Shown: one piece after another, positions 59,401 to 64,000 of the stretch | Position numbering within the stretch: the first letter of the stretch is position 1 | Layout: each line of letters starts with the position of its first letter | From: Saccopteryx bilineata | Lineage: Eukaryota; Chordata; Mammalia; Chiroptera; Emballonuridae | DNA length: 64,000 nt | Assembly: GCF_036850765.1 (NCBI RefSeq) | Contig: NC_089495.1 | Location: 66,130,410 to 66,194,409, forward strand | Direction of reading: 5' to 3' | Notes under the pieces: model-generated | Told to the model about the DNA's origin: nothing | The model's input: only the letters and a program-made list of their open reading frames with translations | Databases searched by the model: none | Made by a program: the position numbers and the translations under genes

Positions 59401-62400
59401 TATAATTATTTTAATAAAAATCAACATACTTAGAATTAATTTAACAAATAATTTGTTTGTAAAAGTGAATTTTCTCCAAACTATATAAAGCTGTTCAATT
59501 GTCAACAATCTGGATACTATATTATATTTAGTAACTAAAATTAAACTTTTAAAATCTAAGATGGCATAAAATTTATCATCTTACTTTTTTTACATTTATT
59601 AATTAATACAGTGGGCACATAGGAGATTCAAACTGTCCATTAGTATTGAATTGAATTGACTACAAAGTAGGGTTAATGAATTTCTCGGTTTTTCACTTTC
59701 CCAATTTTAATGGTCTTATATTGTTGGAGCATGCCTGCTCCGTGAGGGATGATTTGGCTGAAGGCAGGGTGGTACATTTTCTAATGCTTTTTTGCTGTTT
59801 TATCTCTGCTGCTTCTGATAGTCCTGTTGCTGTTGCTGTTATTTCTGTTTTTGATGCCCCTCCTGGTCTCCTCAAGTCTCAAGTCTCCTGAATTCTGATG
59901 TTTCCCATTTCCCATCTCCTCTGCCTAGTCATGAGGGGGCACGTAGATATAGGGTTTAGGAACAATAGCGGCATGGAGCCAATATCACATCAACCATTAC
60001 CTCAGTGTGGTGATGTAAAATTGCTGAGCCCGCTAGCCTATACTCAAAAAGGTATTCTTCCAGGCAGCTGACCTAGAAGCTCCTGGAAACCAAGGCTAAA
60101 CTAGCCCAAATATGTAGGGGAGCTGACACCTGGGCAGGCTGCCCAGGACAGAGGAGTTAGTGCTGCTTGTAGTTTCTCATGAGAATCAGAACTCACAGCC
60201 TGGTCTTCAATATTAGTTTCCTCACACAGATAAAAAGAAAATTATTTTTGGTGCTCCCTTGCTTCCAATATAAGCAAAGAAACCAATCCCTCATTTCACC
60301 ATTTATTGAATACCTGGGAGACTTAAATGATTTCATTACTTCTATGTAATTCCCAGTCAAGACTGAAAAGAAAAAGTATTAGTTTGGGCTACTCCTAGAT
60401 TGTTACTGCAAGTCTTGGTTGATGTGAATAACAAAGGTGGTTGAAATCAATCGAACTGGAGTGTAAATACTAAAAGCAGCCATTTATCTGGTAGAGATTT
60501 ATCAAAAGATTAAAGAGACTTCATGGAAAAATCACATTTGCAGAAAACAGGATTTGCCTGTTGCTGTTAATTCTATTTTGCTATCTCTTAGAGGCCATTT
60601 GAGGAAAATTTAAGATCAGAAAGTGAAAACATTGTGCTGGCAGTAATCAGATGAGGAAAGACAGCTGAAAAGTTACCTGCTTGTCTGAATCAATTTGTAT
60701 CATTTTTTATGTGTGGAGATCCTTGCTTTCCTGCTACCTCTACCCACTCTTCAAGTTTGATAGCTTTCTAACTCCTTAGTCATTGTTATTGTGTCTGAAG
60801 CTGACCTGGGCATTTTGGCTTGAATCCTTTAGGCTTATGTGATTCTTCTTCTATGACAGTGCCTGCTCTTATAGGTTTTAGTTATATGTTTGTCTCAGTC
60901 TATGTTTTTAGACGTATGTCCAGCTACATAACTAGGAAAGGCTGCCAACACACCATTCTCCTCCTGTTAGGGACCTCCACCAGGTTTAGCTGATCTCTTA
61001 GTTCTTCTCTAAAAGTCCCCAGCCTATAAGTAGAAAAACCAGTGAGGCTTTGAAAATCTTTTACCGACAATTATTAGCTGACTAACCCCCTTCTCTTTCT
61101 CACACAGCTACAATATTGCTATCCAACATTCCAGCAAAGATTCTCTGGAGAATCCGTAGTGATTTCTATAAAGATGATGACCACTACAGGCATATAATCA
61201 CATACACTGTATTTCACTGCTATCATGGAAAAGGAACTTATGTAAAATAAGTAGCTGCTTTTCTCCATTGTTTTGCTACAGAGAGTGGTTCCTTTACAGC
61301 AGGCCAACTAAATGTTATAAAGTCTATAATTTAATTTCTAACACATCATTTTAGAAAGCCTAGACAGCACAAGACAAAAAGGGTGTAATGATGTCAACTA
61401 CACTCTAAGGCCCACTCTATTTGCCCCACTTCAGTGCTGGTCAGCTGGTAAAATTTGTCTATCATTAATCAGCTCAAGAACTATTAGTAATTGGTTCTCT
61501 GATTAAATTTACAATTGTTGATATATGAAAAATTGCTAAAATATTTTATAAAGGTAAGACTCACAGGACTGAGGAGCAATATATGTATAAATGAAAGTTA
61601 TAATCAGATAAATAATCATAGTTTACATAAAAATTTTTATTCATTCGATGTTAGAGTGGCTGAATGGAATACTTTTTCAGTATAATTTAAGGGTTTTTCA
61701 ATTAATGTAATTTAGAATTTGACTAGAAAAATTTATTTTTTTCTTACTAGCTAAAATTGAGAAAGCTAAATAATCTTACTAAAGGGTAAGATATTTGAAT
61801 AAAATTTATAGATGTATATAATTAGAATTGTTTTACTTAGCATGCCATAATGACAGGAAAATGGAGTATTTAAAAGCCTGGTACATAATGCTCATTTATT
61901 TTCCTTAATCACAGAAGTCATTTGAAGGGTAAGTCATCTGTTCTTCAGGCAAGATCAGAGAATTATTGCCTGCTAAGATTTTTTTTGATATGTTTTCAGA
62001 AACAGAGCAATCGAGAAATGCTTTTTTAGTGGGAAAAATATTTTAAGAAACAGGAATTAATGGAAAATTATCTTCAGAAATATTTAAAAGGTAGAATTTG
62101 TGAAAAGAAATGGCAAATATAATGAGATTAATTCCTTTGTGTGTCCTTAAGTTGTTACATATTGTCACAATCACAGATAGTTCTGATCTCTTTTTTTCCA
62201 AGCTTCCGCACTGACTGGCAGAATCCAAGGATTTCATGATTTGATATCAAAGCAGTATATATATTTTTTTCATCTTATGTGTCAATCTCAGTATTTCCTT
62301 GAAAAGAAAATAAATGAGCTGAGCCAAGAAAGCACAACTATAATCAAAGTTTGAACAAAATGTGGGAAAGGATTGAGAGACTGTTTTATGGCCTTTAAAC

Positions 62401-62775
62401 CTAGTATGAGAAATATCTACCTTATATGTAATAGTCATTAGGAATGAATCAGAAAATAAAAAATAATACACTGACAAGTATATGCCTCTTGTTTTATGTT
62501 ATATTATACAAATTCAGTCATTATGCATGATATCTAGTCACCATCCCACTCTAGAGTCTTGTGATAGCTTATATCAAAATTTCTTAATATTAAAAAAATT
62601 CCAATCATACTATATAGTCATCATTGTAGTAAATGCAGTTTCTATTTGTTTTTATTTTGATTTGCCTTTATATTTTTAAAGTTTCAAGTAGATGTTTTGG
62701 CTAATCATCTAGTTTTAAATGTTTTTCTATTCTAGAAGTTCTTCTTCAAGTTATATCTTACCAAAAATTAATATA
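59401..62775. other. Intergenic stretch, nothing recognised
   Basis: Moderately AT-rich with a slightly richer patch at 59700-60200. A 71-codon plus frame and a 60-codon minus frame overlap at 59676-59891; neither has a recognisable motif. No RNA gene or repeat could be assigned. Confidence 0.5.
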
Positions 62776-62777
62776 TA

Positions 62778-63025
62778 CAGTGGTACCTTGAGATACAAAC
62801 AGACCAACATATGAATTTTTTAAGATATGAGCTGTAACTCGGTCCATATTTTTGTTCAAGATCTGAGTGAAATTCTGAGATATGAGTTGTGATTCAGGAA
62901 GCTGCTGCTAGTTGGCGCGTTGGCGCATGGGTCCAGTATAGGCAGTTTGATATACAAGTTGACTGAATTACAAGCTCAGTTATAGAACATATATTATCAT
63001 ACATTCGTATCTCAGGGTACCACTG
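62778..63025 (+). mobile_element. Tigger-like (pogo/Tc1-mariner) MITE
   Basis: TA dinucleotides at 62776-62777 and 63026-63027 flank inverted ends 'cagtggtaccttgagatac' and 'gtatctcagggtaccactg', which pair with one mismatch. The 248 bp interior includes repeated 'gagatatgag' motifs and 'ttggcgcgttggcgcatgg'. There is no coding capacity. The end sequence and TA duplication fit the Tigger branch. Family naming is by end type only. Confidence 0.85.
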
Positions 63026-63027
63026 TA

Positions 63028-63744
63028 CTTGTAAGTAATCTTGTTTATGCTTTAAATACATATAAATTTTCAAAGCTGTATACAATTGGTGGTTTTTATT
63101 TTGATTGCTTATTATATCAGTTCCAGGTAAAATAATATGTTTATCCTTTAACTCCACATTATTTCCACTGTCAAATTAGAAACTTGGTTTATTATGTCCC
63201 AAAAATATCCAGTTTCACTTTATATAGATTTTAAAAATAATTTTATAATTTTCAGATATTCTCATATCTGTTCTAAGACACATTGCTGTTTTTATGTTAC
63301 AAATTTAAGATATCTGTGTGATCATGAAAGTAAAATTAATATAATCTCTTAGAACCTCAGTTTTCTCACTTGAAATGTAGTGAAACTCATGATAGCCACA
63401 GTCGTGCATTTTGATCATAGTTATATATTTATGGCAAGAGTTTTAGCCTTGCTTGAATTCCTATTAAGCCCAGGACAAACTGTTTTAGTTAGATTTTACA
63501 CCCACATTGTTATATAACATGCTCTATCAGAGAGACTCTACTTTGGAATAGGAAAAAGAAAGATAGATTAAAAGCTAAAAGTTTACCTATTATTATATCT
63601 GTGTTTTTGCCTTCCACATTTGTTTTGTGGTTTTTATATATAATAGATTACATTGTATTTCCATGCATAATGTAAAAATTTTTCACAACACAAGTATTTT
63701 GTAGACATTAGCAATACTTTCTTATAGTTAAATATGGTTAAAAT
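63028..63744. other. AT-rich intergenic stretch
   Basis: A possible MIR scrap lies near 63340-63395 ('agaacctcagttttctcac'). Nothing else is supported. Confidence 0.5.
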
Positions 63745-63955
63745 AATAGTAACACTTACACAGCATTTACTAATTGCCATATACTGTCCTAAATTTATGT
63801 TTCAAATATAAAGAAGGTATAATTATTGTGTCCATTTTTATATTCAAGAAAGCTGGAGTACCAAGAGGTGATGTGAATTTTTCATAGTTTCCCAATCTGA
63901 AGTTACAGTGGTGGGGTTCACTTCCAGACTCTCTAGGTTCAGACCCCACTTATTA
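63745..63955 (-). repeat. MIR relic
   Basis: Antisense MIR order is clear: 'acagcatttactaattgcca', 'atactgtcctaaatttat', 'ataattattgtgtccatttt', 'caagaaagctggagtac', 'caagaggtgatgtgaattt', 'ggtggggttcacttccagac' and 'tctctaggttcagacccc'. Confidence 0.7.
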
Positions 63956-64000
63956 AACAATAAATATATTGTCAAGTTCTGAAGAAGTACAAGCAGCCTA

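Noticed and set aside
59676..59891. Overlapping 71- and 60-codon frames on opposite strands, as a possible small gene
   Set aside because: No start context, motif or conservation can be shown; one of many short frames expected by chance.

Overview
This is mammalian nuclear DNA with no recognisable host gene: every protein-like reading frame I can explain belongs to a transposable element. The SINEs have tRNA-like heads (A and B boxes) ending in a 'ggccagggc'-type motif. Together with young hAT, mariner and Tigger-like DNA transposons this points to a bat, perhaps a rhinolophoid, because the SINE tails are not those of the classic short vespertilionid Ves element. The family-level call is from memory and uncertain. 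No rRNA, tRNA gene, CRISPR array, bacterial operon or viral genome is present. Only one worn ERV-L-like pol fragment and two MLT1-like LTR relics were seen.

Layout. 1-29 kb: AT-rich intergenic DNA. It holds an MLT1-like LTR relic, a 1.3 kb hAT element (841-2152), many tRNA-derived SINEs, old L1 and MIR fragments, a decayed antisense L1 with an internal deletion (12476-16545), a 598 bp internally deleted mariner (21633-22230), a hAT MITE carrying a nested SINE (22502-23220), a MER5-like MITE, an ERV-L-like pol scrap and a second MLT1-like LTR.

29.4-55.3 kb: a nest of L1 elements. An old minus-strand L1 (29395-33028 plus 41084-41545) was hit by a hAT MITE, a SINE and a young full-length minus-strand L1 (33029-41083). 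Each of these three is flanked by an exact target-site duplication. Next to it, head to head, lies an old plus-strand L1 (41546-about 55350). It was hit by two SINEs and a nearly full-length plus-strand L1 (46336-52258) with a 22 bp duplication. The young minus-strand L1 is nearly complete: I see one nonsense codon and one frameshift in ORF2 and one frameshift in ORF1. Its CpG-rich 5' UTR carries about 3.3 tandem units of roughly 240 bp. The plus-strand inner L1 keeps an uninterrupted 297-residue ORF1 although its ORF2 is broken.

55.3-64 kb: AT-rich intergenic DNA with ancient repeats, two MIR-like relics and a 248 bp Tigger-like MITE (62778-63025).

The sequence functions as a record of retrotransposition. 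L1 machinery (ORF1p chaperone; ORF2p endonuclease and reverse transcriptase) explains the poly(A) tails and variable duplications of L1s and SINEs. The cut-and-paste elements show 8 bp (hAT) or TA (mariner/Tigger) duplications. All boundaries are by eye.
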